DNA of 18,636 nt from an uncultured Pseudoxanthomonas sp. (GCA_946886405.1 CAMPIO010000064.1:1-18636), one strand, 5' to 3'. Shown: positions 6,766 to 14,543, numbered from the stretch's first letter. The notes: generated from the letters alone by a model not told the origin. Numbers and translations are program-made.

Positions 6766-8967
6766 TCAGAAGGCCTTGCGCAGCACGACCTCCCAACTGC
6801 GCGGATCGCCCAGATAGGCCATCGTGCTGCCCAGCGCGTAGACCACGTGCGTTCGGTCGCCGAGGTTGCGTCCGCGCAGGCTCAGCGACGCGGTCTCGTT
6901 CCACTTGAAGCCGACATGCGCCCCCCATGTGGTGTAGCCGGCGGTGGACAGCGTATTGGCGGCGTTGGCGTAACGCGAGGAGACACCGCGCACGTCCACG
7001 CCAGCGGACCAGCGTGGCGTGAAGGTGTAGTCCAGCCACAGGTTGCCGACGCGCGACGGCGTGTTGGTCGGCCGGTTGCCGGCGCGCGATACGGATACGC
7101 CACCGACGTTCTCGTAGAAATCGTCGAGCGTGGCGTCGACCCAGGCCAGGTTGCCTTCCATGCTCAACGCCTCGACGGGACGCCACCCGAAGGTCGTTTC
7201 CACGCCGCGCGACGACTGCTGGCCCACCGGCAAGGTCTGCCCCGGATTGGCGGGATCGGTGATGGCGAGGTTGCGGCGCACGATGCGGTACGCCGCCAGC
7301 GTGGCGAAACTGCGCGCATCGCGCGACTGGAACTTCGCGCCGATCTCGCCCTGGCCGCCGGTGGTCAGGTCGAAGTCGCGGAGCGTCGCGAAGTTCGCGG
7401 TGCTGAGGATGCCGGCGGGTGGATCGGCCGCCGTGCTGTACTGCGCGTAGACACTTGCCTGCGGGGTGATGGCCCAGTTCAACGCCACGCGTCCCGTCGT
7501 GGGTGAGTAATCGCGCTTGAAGCGTGCGGGTTGGGTGGCACTCACCGCGCGATGGTTGACCACGTCCAGCACGATGCGGTCATGGCGCAGCCCGGTCAGC
7601 AGCGAGAGCGTCGGCGTCAGTTCGGTCAGGTTTTCCAGATAGACCGCCTGCGTGTGCAGCCGGTTCGTGCGGTCGCGCGTGTAGACGATCTCGGTGCCTG
7701 GCACGTCGAGGAAGCGGCCGGGTGTCACGGCGTCGAGCGGTACGGTGTCCACCGTGGCCGACAGCGACAACGGGAAGCGTGTCTGCCGGTTGTAGCTGAT
7801 GTCCAGCCCGGTCGCCCATTGCGTCGGCAGCCCGAACAACTCGCCGTCGTGGCTCCATTCCAGCCGGTTGCCGTAGACCTTCTGGTCGTGCCGCTGCAGC
7901 AGCGTGCCGGAGCGGACGACGTCATCGTTGCTGGCCGTCAGGCGGTAGCTTTCGACGTTGCGGTAGTCGCGCAGCGCGTCGTAGTGGTAGACCGTGTTGC
8001 GCACGGTATCGCGTTCACCCGGCGTCCACTCGAGCAGCGACCGTGCCCAGCGCACGTCCTGCCCGTAGTAACCGTCGGCCACGTTGTAGTTGCGGCCCAC
8101 GGTATCCGGCAGCACCGACAGACGTCCGCTCGCCGGCTGGCGCACCGGCGTTCCCCAGTAGGGGCGATGACTGTCTTCCTGCTGGCTTTCGATGGCCAGC
8201 GTGTGGCGCAGCGTCGGCGCCAGTTGCACCAGCCACGACGCCGCCAGCGTGGACGCCTCGCGCTGCTGCCCGTCTACCCAGGTCTCTGCGTCGCGCGTGC
8301 TCGCATCCACGCGCAATGCCTGCCGCGCGTCATCGGCCCCCATGCGCAGGTTGGCGCCCATCGCCAACGTGCCATCGCGGAACGAGCCCCAGGACGCTTG
8401 CACGGCCGCTTCATCACGATCCAGCCGCGCCAGGCGGGTGACGTAGTTGATCGTGCCGCCGACCGCACCCGCGCCATACAGGAAGCTCGACGGACCGCCG
8501 ATGGCTTCCACCCGCTCGTACTGCCATGCATCCACCGGTCGCGCGGCGATGCTGGCGTACTGCACGTCGATGCCATTGAACAATTGGGTGATCTGGCTGC
8601 CGGAGAAGCCGCGGTAGGTCACTGCGTTGCCATTGCCGGGCGGCGACGCGACGGTCAGGCCGGGAATGCCGGCCAGCGCTTCCTGCGTGGTGCGCACGCC
8701 GCGTGCGTCGAGTGCATCTCGGTCGATCACGGTGACCGAGGCCGGCGTCTCCATGACGCTCAACGACAAGCGCGTACCGGTGCCGGCAGCCTGTTCGAGG
8801 TCGGCGTGGTGGCCTGTGACTTCGACGGCGTCGAGCTGGATGGCGCGTGAGCCATCAGGCAACGCGACAGGTTCGGCGGCAAGCACAACAAGAGGAAAAG
8901 ACAAGGCCGCGGCAACGGCCACGGACAGGCGCGACGCACGCGGCGTCGCCCGGGAAATCACGGACAT
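6766..8967 (-). CDS. TonB-dependent outer-membrane receptor (siderophore-receptor-like; copper-linked by context)
   Basis: This is a 733-aa receptor. A signal peptide (about residues 1-31, ending VVLAAEP) precedes a TonB-box-type LDAVEVTG (45-52). Then come the plug domain (TPASVTVIDRDALDARG, GIPGLTV, YRGFSG, VEAIGGPSSFLYGAGAVGGTINYV in two parts, about 75-180) and a 22-strand barrel ending in Phe (WEVVLRKAF). Such receptors import metal chelates across the outer membrane using the TonB-ExbBD motor. The plug resembles siderophore receptors, but the gene lies 62 nt downstream of a DUF2946 ORF, a pairing known from copper-repressed receptor operons. I therefore infer a copper-complex or other metal-chelate substrate. 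The ATG at 8967 has GGAG five nt upstream; the longer frame from a TTG at 8985 is unlikely. Confidence 0.93.
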   Translation of the reverse strand: MSVISRATPRASRLSVAVAAALSFPLVVLAAEPVALPDGSRAIQLDAVEVTGHHADLEQAAGTGTRLSLSVMETPASVTVIDRDALDARGVRTTQEALAGIPGLTVASPPGNGNAVTYRGFSGSQITQLFNGIDVQYASIAARPVDAWQYERVEAIGGPSSFLYGAGAVGGTINYVTRLARLDRDEAAVQASWGSFRDGTLAMGANLRMGADDARQALRVDASTRDAETWVDGQQREASTLAASWLVQLAPTLRHTLAIESQQEDSHRPYWGTPVRQPASGRLSVLPDTVGRNYNVADGYYGQDVRWARSLLEWTPGERDTVRNTVYHYDALRDYRNVESYRLTASNDDVVRSGTLLQRHDQKVYGNRLEWSHDGELFGLPTQWATGLDISYNRQTRFPLSLSATVDTVPLDAVTPGRFLDVPGTEIVYTRDRTNRLHTQAVYLENLTELTPTLSLLTGLRHDRIVLDVVNHRAVSATQPARFKRDYSPTTGRVALNWAITPQASVYAQYSTAADPPAGILSTANFATLRDFDLTTGGQGEIGAKFQSRDARSFATLAAYRIVRRNLAITDPANPGQTLPVGQQSSRGVETTFGWRPVEALSMEGNLAWVDATLDDFYENVGGVSVSRAGNRPTNTPSRVGNLWLDYTFTPRWSAGVDVRGVSSRYANAANTLSTAGYTTWGAHVGFKWNETASLSLRGRNLGDRTHVVYALGSTMAYLGDPRSWEVVLRKAF

Positions 8968-8972
8968 TGAAA

Positions 8973-8976
8973 CTCC
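8973..8976 (-). promoter_or_regulatory. Shine-Dalgarno of the TonB receptor, decides the start
   Basis: Minus-strand GGAG lies 5 nt before the ATG at 8967. It falls inside the reading frame that would begin at the TTG at 8985, which argues for the shorter protein. Confidence 0.65.
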
Positions 8977-8980
8977 AAAG

Positions 8981-9027
8981 CACAAGGACGCGGCGCGCGG
9001 GCCGCACGGTCAATCAGGGGGCTTGTG
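8981..9027 (-). promoter_or_regulatory. Intercistronic RNA structure between the DUF2946 ORF and the receptor
   Basis: On the minus strand CACAAG (9027-9022) can pair with CTTGTG (8986-8981). Inside this outer stem a second hairpin forms from 9007-9001 and 8994-8988, with five Watson-Crick pairs, two G-U pairs and a 6-nt loop. The structure starts 3 nt after the DUF2946 stop and ends 4 nt before the receptor's GGAG. The first part after the stop is C-rich (CAAGCCCCCTG). It could control translation or transcript continuation into the receptor gene. Confidence 0.4.
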
Positions 9028-9029
9028 GT

Positions 9030-9428
9030 TCAGAGCAGAACGGGCGGTCCTTGTCCGCCGAGGCCACGCAGTCGCAGGCGTCTGGCGCGGGGAAACAGGA
9101 CGGTACGAGCGACGATGCTTGCGGGGAGTCGCGGGAACAGCAGCGCGACGCAGAGCAGCAGCAATGGCAGCACAGCGGCCAGCACGCAGTAAGCGCAGTC
9201 GGTCCCCATCGGCATGCCTGACGGCGATGGCGACTTTTCCACCGGCGACTCGACACGGGTATCGACCCACGTAATGCCGTCGGTGGTGCACAACTCGGTC
9301 CAGCCCGCCATCACCTGGGTGCCGGCACTGGCCGTCCAGCGCGTGACCGACGGCGCCAATACCATCAGCAAGGCCGCCAGCAGGGCCAGTTGCAACATCG
9401 GGCGGAGGAAGGCGGACGAGCGGATCAC
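9030..9428 (-). CDS. DUF2946 (PF11162-type) small membrane protein, candidate CruR copper-responsive leader ORF
   Basis: This is a 132-aa protein. Hydrophobic helix 1 spans about residues 9-27. A periplasmic-type segment follows with C47 (ELCTTDG), a Pro/Ser linker and [10 protein letters not shown] (72-81), giving a CxxC at C78/C81. Helix 2 spans 82-99, then comes a basic tail ending [12 protein letters not shown]. This is the DUF2946 layout. Members named CruR in Bordetella are upstream ORFs: the nascent chain binds copper through CxxC and relieves translation arrest at a C-terminal RAPP motif, which lets Rho stop transcription before a TonB-receptor gene. Here the tail has QGPP (126-129), so the Pro-Pro is kept but the preceding residues differ. 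The receptor gene follows after 62 nt. The start is GTG 9428, with no Shine-Dalgarno and TAGAAT 6 nt upstream. The family call is good, the CruR role is inference. Confidence 0.75.
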   Translation of the reverse strand: MIRSSAFLRPMLQLALLAALLMVLAPSVTRWTASAGTQVMAGWTELCTTDGITWVDTRVESPVEKSPSPSGMPMGTDCAYCVLAAVLPLLLLCVALLFPRLPASIVARTVLFPRARRLRLRGLGGQGPPVLL

Positions 9429-9434
9429 CGTGCG

Positions 9435-9464
9435 ATTCTATGCGGGACGGGCCGTCGACGTCAG
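9435..9464 (-). promoter_or_regulatory. Candidate promoter of the DUF2946-receptor operon
   Basis: On the minus strand a -35-like CTGACG (9464-9459, four of six matches to TTGACA) and a -10 TAGAAT (9440-9435) are 18 bp apart. The -10 is followed by 6 nt (CGCACG) and the GTG at 9428, so the message would be leaderless. The promoter would lie in the 64-bp gap after the lipoprotein gene and make DUF2946 the first ORF of its transcript. Confidence 0.5.
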
Positions 9465-9492
9465 ATGCGACGAAGTGTCGCACCTTGGCGCA

Positions 9493-10791
9493 TCAGGGGA
9501 ATGCGACGCGCGCACCTTGCAGCCGTGGCGCATCGCCGTCCACATCGGTCCACGCCAGCCACGCGGCGTCGCCATGCCATTGCAGCCGCGGAATCCCGCT
9601 CGCCCGCCCGCGTGTCGACAACGTCGCGACCTCGATGCGCTGGGCAGAAGCCCAAGCGTCGTCATAGCGGCCGAGCATCAGCGTCTGCCGCTCGTCCGGT
9701 GTCTGTTCCAGCCAGCTCACCAGCAGATGGCCGTCACCACGCGCGAGACCCAGGCGACCCAGTACCTGCGTGCCTTTTGCCAGCGTCACCGGCGCACCGA
9801 ACGTGTCGCCCGCATCCCCGGAACGCGCGGCACGCAGCTCCGGCATGCCGCCGGCTTCCGTGTACCAGACCACCCAGACCGTGCGGCCCTCGGCGACCAC
9901 TACCGGTCCGTTGACCGGGCATCCGGCAATCTGCCAACCATCCGCATGCACGTCGCGCGGTGGCGTCCAACGTTCGCCATCGAAGCGCACCAGGCGCGTA
10001 TCGCGGACCTCGCCTTCACCGCGCCCGCGATAGACGACCACGACGCCGCGATCCGTGACGGCGGAAGAAGTGGTGCAGCAATCGCACGTGGACATGTCCA
10101 ATGGCCACTCGCCTTGTTGCGCCGCCTGCGCGTCGTACGTCGCAGCGCGCAGCATCATCGCCGCGCCACCGGCATGGTCGTGCCCGCCATCGTCATGACC
10201 CGCGTGCCCGGAGGCCGCCTTCTGACGGCTGTCCAGCCAGGCGATCCCGAGTCGGTCACGCGTCTGTGGCCAGAACGTCACGAAACCGTGGTCCCCCGGC
10301 GTACCGGCGGGATGCACCAGCTGTGGCGCGCTCCATGTCGCACCGTCATCATCGGAACGAACGAGGTCGATGCCGTAATCCATGCGCGACGGCCCGGTGC
10401 TGCGCAACCAGTGCGCCCACAACGAACCGTCGGGCAAAGCGTAGACGTGCGGCGTGTCGGCCCAGTTGACGAACCATGTCGTGCCCTCCGCGATCGTGCG
10501 TGGTCCGTCCCAGTCTTTCGCCCGGGGCGACAGGCGGCTGAAGCGCAGGCGGTGACCGTCTTCGCCCAACGGCTCCACCCAGCTCAGCAGCAGGGAACCC
10601 TCGGGTGTCGTGACCAGGTCGGGCTGCGCCGCACCGGTAGGCGATGGCAAGGCCACGGCTTCAACCACCGGCAGGGACGTGACGGCGGAAGAGGCGGGGG
10701 GCTCCGCGGGTGTACAGGCCGCCAGCGCAACGGTCAGGAGCAGCACGGGTCTGGACCAGCGGGACAAGGGCATGCGGACGCTTCCGGCCAT
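9493..10791 (-). CDS. Sialidase-like beta-propeller lipoprotein with His/Asp and Cys metal-type clusters
   Basis: This is a 432-aa protein with a lipoprotein signal ([10 protein letters not shown], lipidated Cys26). The body carries repeated blade-like strands and Asp-box motifs SxDxGxT[WF], namely SDDDGATW (146-153) and SGDAGDTF (324-331), as in the sialidase/BNR six-blade fold. No sialidase Arg triad is evident, so enzymatic sialidase activity is not implied. Two insertions look metal-binding: a loop [14 protein letters not shown] (196-209, His 196, 199, 204 and 206) and a Cys cluster STCDCC (234-239), with another Cys at 291. Its stop is 64 nt upstream of the DUF2946 gene on the same strand. 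The likely role is a membrane-anchored periplasmic or surface protein in metal handling, which is inferred. The start is ATG 10791 (GGGG 7 nt upstream); ATG 10773 also leaves a complete lipoprotein signal. Confidence 0.8.
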   Translation of the reverse strand: MAGSVRMPLSRWSRPVLLLTVALAACTPAEPPASSAVTSLPVVEAVALPSPTGAAQPDLVTTPEGSLLLSWVEPLGEDGHRLRFSRLSPRAKDWDGPRTIAEGTTWFVNWADTPHVYALPDGSLWAHWLRSTGPSRMDYGIDLVRSDDDGATWSAPQLVHPAGTPGDHGFVTFWPQTRDRLGIAWLDSRQKAASGHAGHDDGGHDHAGGAAMMLRAATYDAQAAQQGEWPLDMSTCDCCTTSSAVTDRGVVVVYRGRGEGEVRDTRLVRFDGERWTPPRDVHADGWQIAGCPVNGPVVVAEGRTVWVVWYTEAGGMPELRAARSGDAGDTFGAPVTLAKGTQVLGRLGLARGDGHLLVSWLEQTPDERQTLMLGRYDDAWASAQRIEVATLSTRGRASGIPRLQWHGDAAWLAWTDVDGDAPRLQGARVAFP

Positions 10792-10801
10792 CGGGACCCC
10801 G

Positions 10802-10820
10802 GCATTCCATCACGGAATGC
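10802..10820. promoter_or_regulatory. 19-bp dyad, candidate operator or leader hairpin
   Basis: GCATTCC (10802-10808) and GGAATGC (10814-10820) are perfect inverted copies around 5 bp (ATCAC). The dyad lies in the gap between the divergent lipoprotein gene (ATG 10791, 10 bp away) and xseA (ATG 10891). Its size suits a dimeric repressor or activator, or a small hairpin in the lipoprotein mRNA leader. I cannot assign a regulator. Confidence 0.4.
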
Positions 10821-10878
10821 GGCAACCGGCGTGCGACCGCATGTCGCAGGTGTTCGCATCCCTGTCCGCCCCACCGTT

Positions 10879-10884
10879 TATCCT
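10879..10884 (+). promoter_or_regulatory. Candidate -10 element of xseA (leaderless geometry)
   Basis: TATCCT is followed by exactly 6 nt (TGCCGC) and the xseA ATG at 10891, with no Shine-Dalgarno between. No -35 at a standard distance is convincing; TTCGCA sits 20 bp upstream. Confidence 0.4.
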
Positions 10885-10890
10885 TGCCGC

Positions 10891-12219
10891 ATGACCGACA
10901 CCGCCCGCGACATCCTCACGCCCACCCAGCTCAACACGCTCGCGCGCGACCTGCTCGAAGGCGCGTTCCCGCTGGTGTGGGTGGAAGGCGAGCTGGGGAA
11001 CGTCACGCGGCCGGCATCGGGACATCTGTACTTCACCCTCAAGGACGCACGCGCGCAGGTGCGTTGCGCCATGTTCAAGCCGAAGAGCCAGTGGCTGAAG
11101 TTCGCGCCGCGCGAGGGCCTGCGCGTGCTGGCGAGAGGCCGGCTGACGCTGTACGAAGCGCGCGGCGACTACCAGTTGGTGATCGACAGTCTGGAGGAAG
11201 CCGGTGAAGGCGCACTGCGGCGCGCGTTCGAGGAGCTGAAGGCACGGCTCACCGCCGAGGGTCTGTTCGACGACGCCCGCAAGCGTGCCCTGCCCGCCCA
11301 CGTGCATCGCCTCGCCGTGCTGACCTCGCCCACCGGCGCGGCGGTGCGCGATGTGCTCAGCGTGCTGCAACGCCGCTTTCCGCTGCTGGAGGTCGACGTG
11401 CTGCCCGTGCAGGTACAGGGCGAGACGGCGGCTGCGCAGATCGTCGACATGCTGCAGCGCGCGGTGCGCAGTGGCCGGTACGACGTGCTGTTGCTCGCGC
11501 GCGGCGGCGGCTCGCTGGAGGATCTCTGGGCGTTCAACGACGAACGCCTGGCGCGCGCCATCGCGGCCTCGCCCGTGCCCGTGGTGTCCGCCATCGGTCA
11601 CGAGACCGACTTCACCCTCGCGGATTTCGCCGCCGACCTGCGTGCGCCGACACCCTCCGTCGCGGCCGAACTGATGGTGCCGGACCGACGTGATCTGCTG
11701 TCGCGCGTGCAGGGGTTGCAACGCCGTCTCGCCACCACGCAGGCGCATCGCCTGCGCAACGCCATGCAGCGTGCCGACCGCGCCGCCCTGCGCCTGAACG
11801 CGCTGCGTCCGCAAGCGCGGCTGGAGATGCTCCGACGCCGTCAGGAGGACGCTGCCCGCCGCCTGCATGCGATATGGCGCGACCGGCATGCGCGCCGCGT
11901 CGCCGCGCTCCGCCATGCCGACGCCGTTCTGCGCGCACATGCACCGCACCGTCGTCTCGAGCAACTGCGCGCCCGCCTGCTCGCCCTCGCTCCCCGTCCA
12001 CAGGCCGCCGTCGTGCGCACGCTGCAGCGGGATACCCTGCGCCTGCGTGCACTCGCCCGCTCCCTGGAAGCCATCAGCCCCTTGGCCACCGTCGCCCGCG
12101 GCTACGCACTTGTGACGAAGGAGGACGGCACGCTGGTGCGCTCGGTGGCGCAGGTGCATTCGGGCGACCGGCTCGAAGCGCAGGTCGGCGATGGCCGATT
12201 GAAGCTGCGCGCGGAATAG
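10891..12219 (+). CDS. xseA: Exodeoxyribonuclease VII large subunit
   Basis: XseA with several XseB small subunits forms exonuclease VII, which degrades single-stranded DNA from both ends in the cytoplasm. The 442-aa protein has the normal length. It contains an N-terminal OB-fold ([21 protein letters not shown] in two parts, with [13 protein letters not shown], about 28-65) and the catalytic domain with [28 protein letters not shown] (about 203-217) and [20 protein letters not shown] (about 231-250). A long Arg/Ala/Leu-rich coiled-coil region (about 265-405) and the terminal [14 protein letters not shown] segment follow. The same frame is open upstream to 9214 only because it runs antisense to the lipoprotein and DUF2946 genes; the ATG at 10891 gives the standard N-terminus. 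xseB is not in the window. Confidence 0.97.
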   Translation: MTDTARDILTPTQLNTLARDLLEGAFPLVWVEGELGNVTRPASGHLYFTLKDARAQVRCAMFKPKSQWLKFAPREGLRVLARGRLTLYEARGDYQLVIDSLEEAGEGALRRAFEELKARLTAEGLFDDARKRALPAHVHRLAVLTSPTGAAVRDVLSVLQRRFPLLEVDVLPVQVQGETAAAQIVDMLQRAVRSGRYDVLLLARGGGSLEDLWAFNDERLARAIAASPVPVVSAIGHETDFTLADFAADLRAPTPSVAAELMVPDRRDLLSRVQGLQRRLATTQAHRLRNAMQRADRAALRLNALRPQARLEMLRRRQEDAARRLHAIWRDRHARRVAALRHADAVLRAHAPHRRLEQLRARLLALAPRPQAAVVRTLQRDTLRLRALARSLEAISPLATVARGYALVTKEDGTLVRSVAQVHSGDRLEAQVGDGRLKLRAE

Positions 12220-12297
12220 CGCAGCCACCCGCTACCTGTTCGTCACCTGCACACCCCTTCCCTTCATCATGCAGCCAGCAGGTCGCGCCGCCACACC

Positions 12298-12302
12298 AGG
12301 AG
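12298..12302 (+). promoter_or_regulatory. Shine-Dalgarno of the RraB-family gene
   Basis: AGGAG lies 7 nt before the ATG at 12310 and supports this start. The gene therefore contrasts with the leaderless-looking starts elsewhere in the window. Confidence 0.7.
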
Positions 12303-12309
12303 CCCCACC

Positions 12310-12654
12310 ATGATCACCCGCGAACAACTGGTCGAGATGTTCGACAACATGGCCAAGGAGACCGCGTGGGATCTCGGCAAGCCGCTGGTGTGGGGCTACT
12401 TCTTCACCCATCGCGCGCGGCCCGCGCTGGAGGCGGTGGTGCCGCTGCTGCAGGAGCAGGGTTACCGCGTGATCGCGCTGTACCTGGAAGACAAGGACAG
12501 CCGCAAGGACCCGGACCTGTGGTGGCTGCATGTCGAGAAGACCGAAGTCCATACCCCCGATAGCCTTCATGAGCGCAACCAGAGCCTGTACCGCTTCGCC
12601 GACGAGCACGGCCTGGACGCCTACGACGGCATGGACGTGGGCGCCATCGACTGA
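12310..12654 (+). CDS. rraB: RraB-family protein (ribonuclease E activity regulator B domain)
   Basis: This is a 114-aa soluble protein. The pattern is an N-terminal helix with Asp/Asn/Met, GKPLVWGYFFTHRARPALEAVV, a central GYRVIALYLEDKD beta strand, LWWLHVEKTEVHTPDSLHERN, and the closing FADEHGLDAYDGMDVG. This is the RraB (DUF1260-type) family, whose E. coli member binds the RNase E C-terminal half and inhibits mRNA cleavage. The very acidic tail of E. coli RraB is missing, which may mean a different partner. In xanthomonads the common annotation is RraB family, but direct RNase E inhibition is unproven. It sits 90 bp after xseA and 107 bp before the VWA lipoprotein gene, with its own good ribosome-binding site. 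The ATG start is well supported. Confidence 0.78.
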   Translation: MITREQLVEMFDNMAKETAWDLGKPLVWGYFFTHRARPALEAVVPLLQEQGYRVIALYLEDKDSRKDPDLWWLHVEKTEVHTPDSLHERNQSLYRFADEHGLDAYDGMDVGAID

Positions 12655-12731
12655 GGCCGTGCGGCGGCCCACCGCGACCGTGATCGCCCGGCACCACCGC
12701 TGCCAACCCCGTTTCCCGACCCCGGGCGTTC

Positions 12732-12756
12732 GACTCCCTGTCCCACTCACGGAGTC
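12732..12756 (+). promoter_or_regulatory. Hairpin covering the Shine-Dalgarno of the VWA lipoprotein
   Basis: GACTCC (12732-12737) can pair perfectly with GGAGTC (12751-12756) across a 13-nt loop. The Shine-Dalgarno GGAG (12751-12754) of the gene starting at 12762 lies inside the stem, so folding would hide it. The stem is only 6 bp. Confidence 0.35.
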
Positions 12757-12761
12757 ACGCC

Positions 12762-14537
12762 ATGTCGCATCGTCTGACCATCACCCTGCTGGCCGCCGCC
12801 CTGTTGGCCGCGTGCCAGTCCAGTCCCACCGCACAGCAGTCGCACGAAGCGGAAGCGGCCGAGGCCGCGGCTGACGCCTACCTCGCCGACCAGGCCACGG
12901 ACGCTGCACGAAGCGAACAAGCAACACTGGACAGCGTCGTCGTCACCGGCAACCGTCTGCGCCGTGAGCAGGCCAAGGCCGCCATGGCTGTCGGCCATGC
13001 CTATGCGCCTGCATCACCGCCTCCGCCGCCGGCTCCCGCGATGATGAGGGAGTACCGCGCCGCTCCCATGGTCATCGCGCCGCCATCCACGCCGGCCAAC
13101 ACCGAGAAGTACGCCGAGCGCGACGACAATCCGGTGCGGCGTACGCGCGATGAGCCGGTCTCCACGTTCTCGGTGGACGTGGACACGGGCAGCTACAGCA
13201 ACGTGCGCCGCATGCTGCGCGATGGCCAGCGCCCGCCCGCCGACGCGGTGCGCGCAGAGGAGTTCATCAACTACTTCCGCTACGGCCATGCCGCGCCGAC
13301 CGACCGCAGCCGTCCTTTCAACGTGACCACCGAACTCGCGCCCGCCCCCTGGAACGCCAAGCGCCAGTTGCTGATGGTCGGCATCAAGGGCTACGACGTT
13401 CCGAAGGCGACGTTGCCGCCGGCCAACCTGGTGTTCCTGCTCGACACCTCCGGTTCGATGGAGTCGCCGGACAAACTGCCGTTGCTGAAAAAGTCGTTCG
13501 CCCAACTGGTGTCGCAACTGCGCAGGCAGGACCGCGTCAGCATCGTGGTGTATGCCGGTTCCGCTGGCCTGGTGCTGCCGCCGACGCCTGGTGATCGCCA
13601 CGACGAGATCCTCGCCGCGCTGGACCACCTGCAGGCGGGGGGCAGCACCAACGGCGGCGACGGCATCCGCCTGGCCTACGCGATGGCGAAGCAGGCCTTC
13701 GTCAGGGACGGCGTGAACCGCGTGATCCTGGCCACCGACGGCGACTTCAATGTCGGCACTGTCAGCCAGGATGCACTGGAAACGATGGTCGCCGACCAGC
13801 GTGCATCGGGCATTGCGCTGACGACGCTGGGTTTCGGCACCGGCAACTACAACGATGCGCTGGCGGAGAAGCTGGCCGATGTCGGCGACGGCAACCATGC
13901 CTACATCGACACGTTGCAGGAAGGCCGCAAGGTGCTGGTGGACGAGATGCAGTCCACCCTGCTGACCATCGCCCGCGACGTGAAGATCCAGGTGGAGTTC
14001 AATCCCGCCGTCGTGTCCGAGTACCGGTTGATCGGCTACGAAAACCGTGTACTGGCGAACGAAGACTTCGCCAACGACAAGGTCGACGCCGGCGACATCG
14101 GCGCGGGCCACGAAGTCACCGCGCTGTACGAGATCACCCCGGTAGGCAACGGCGCCGAGCGTCTGCCCGCACTGCGTTATGGCGGCAAGCAGGTGGACGG
14201 CGGCGCTTCCTCCACCGAGGTCGCGCATGTGCGCCTGCGCTACAAGCTGCCAGGCCAGGACAGCAGTCGTCTGATCGAGACGCCGATCGCACGCAGTTCG
14301 CTGACCCCGCAGCCGAGCGATGCGTTCCGTTTTGCCGGTGCGGTGGCGGCCTACGCCGACCTGCTGCGTGGCGGCCAGCGGATCGATGGCTGGAACTGGG
14401 GCGACGTCGCACGTACGGCGCGTGCCGCGAAGGGCCAGGATCCATATGGCCTGAAGGCGGAGTTCGTCGGCATGATCGATCAGGCGCACCGCCTCGTCGG
14501 GGTGAAGACGGACGCGCCCGCGATTGCCGTGGATTGA
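12762..14537 (+). CDS. YfbK-type von Willebrand factor A lipoprotein
   Basis: This is a 591-aa protein. A lipoprotein signal ends LLAAC (Cys18). An Ala/Glu-rich stretch follows, then a TonB-box-like LDSVVVTGNRLRR (56-68) and a Pro-rich linker (83-92). The YfbK N-terminal domain (about 130-215, FSVDVDTGSYSNVRR and AEEFINYF) comes next. The VWA domain (about 222-400) has an intact MIDAS metal site: D228, S230 and S232 in DTSGSM, Thr in GGSTNGG, and Asp in ATDGDFN. The C-terminal YfbK domain (about 410-585) ends YGLKAEFVGMIDQA. VWA lipoproteins of this kind are probably envelope-associated protein-binding proteins; no precise role is established to my knowledge. The ATG at 12762 has GGAG 7 nt upstream. 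The TonB-box-like segment is unusual outside TonB receptors. Confidence 0.92.
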   Translation: MSHRLTITLLAAALLAACQSSPTAQQSHEAEAAEAAADAYLADQATDAARSEQATLDSVVVTGNRLRREQAKAAMAVGHAYAPASPPPPPAPAMMREYRAAPMVIAPPSTPANTEKYAERDDNPVRRTRDEPVSTFSVDVDTGSYSNVRRMLRDGQRPPADAVRAEEFINYFRYGHAAPTDRSRPFNVTTELAPAPWNAKRQLLMVGIKGYDVPKATLPPANLVFLLDTSGSMESPDKLPLLKKSFAQLVSQLRRQDRVSIVVYAGSAGLVLPPTPGDRHDEILAALDHLQAGGSTNGGDGIRLAYAMAKQAFVRDGVNRVILATDGDFNVGTVSQDALETMVADQRASGIALTTLGFGTGNYNDALAEKLADVGDGNHAYIDTLQEGRKVLVDEMQSTLLTIARDVKIQVEFNPAVVSEYRLIGYENRVLANEDFANDKVDAGDIGAGHEVTALYEITPVGNGAERLPALRYGGKQVDGGASSTEVAHVRLRYKLPGQDSSRLIETPIARSSLTPQPSDAFRFAGAVAAYADLLRGGQRIDGWNWGDVARTARAAKGQDPYGLKAEFVGMIDQAHRLVGVKTDAPAIAVD

Positions 14538-14543
14538 GTCGAG

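Noticed and set aside
7531..8850. A 439-codon plus-strand frame within the TonB receptor gene
   Set aside because: It is antisense to a complete receptor with plug and barrel motifs, and lacks a domain of its own.
9010..9483. An alternative minus-strand frame over the DUF2946 gene
   Set aside because: It lacks helices and the CxxC arrangement. The 9030-9428 frame matches DUF2946 in layout and motifs.
9214..10890. Frame of xseA open for more than 550 extra codons upstream
   Set aside because: It runs antisense to the lipoprotein and DUF2946 genes, whose motifs are clear. XseA has a standard N-terminus at 10891. High GC keeps shadow frames open.
12245..12283. ACCTGC/GCAGGT inverted pair after xseA
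   Set aside because: A 6-bp stem with a 27-nt loop is weak and likely chance in this GC-rich sequence.
13014..14489. A 491-codon minus-strand frame opposite the VWA gene
   Set aside because: It has shadow composition with no recognisable motif, while the opposite strand has an intact VWA protein.
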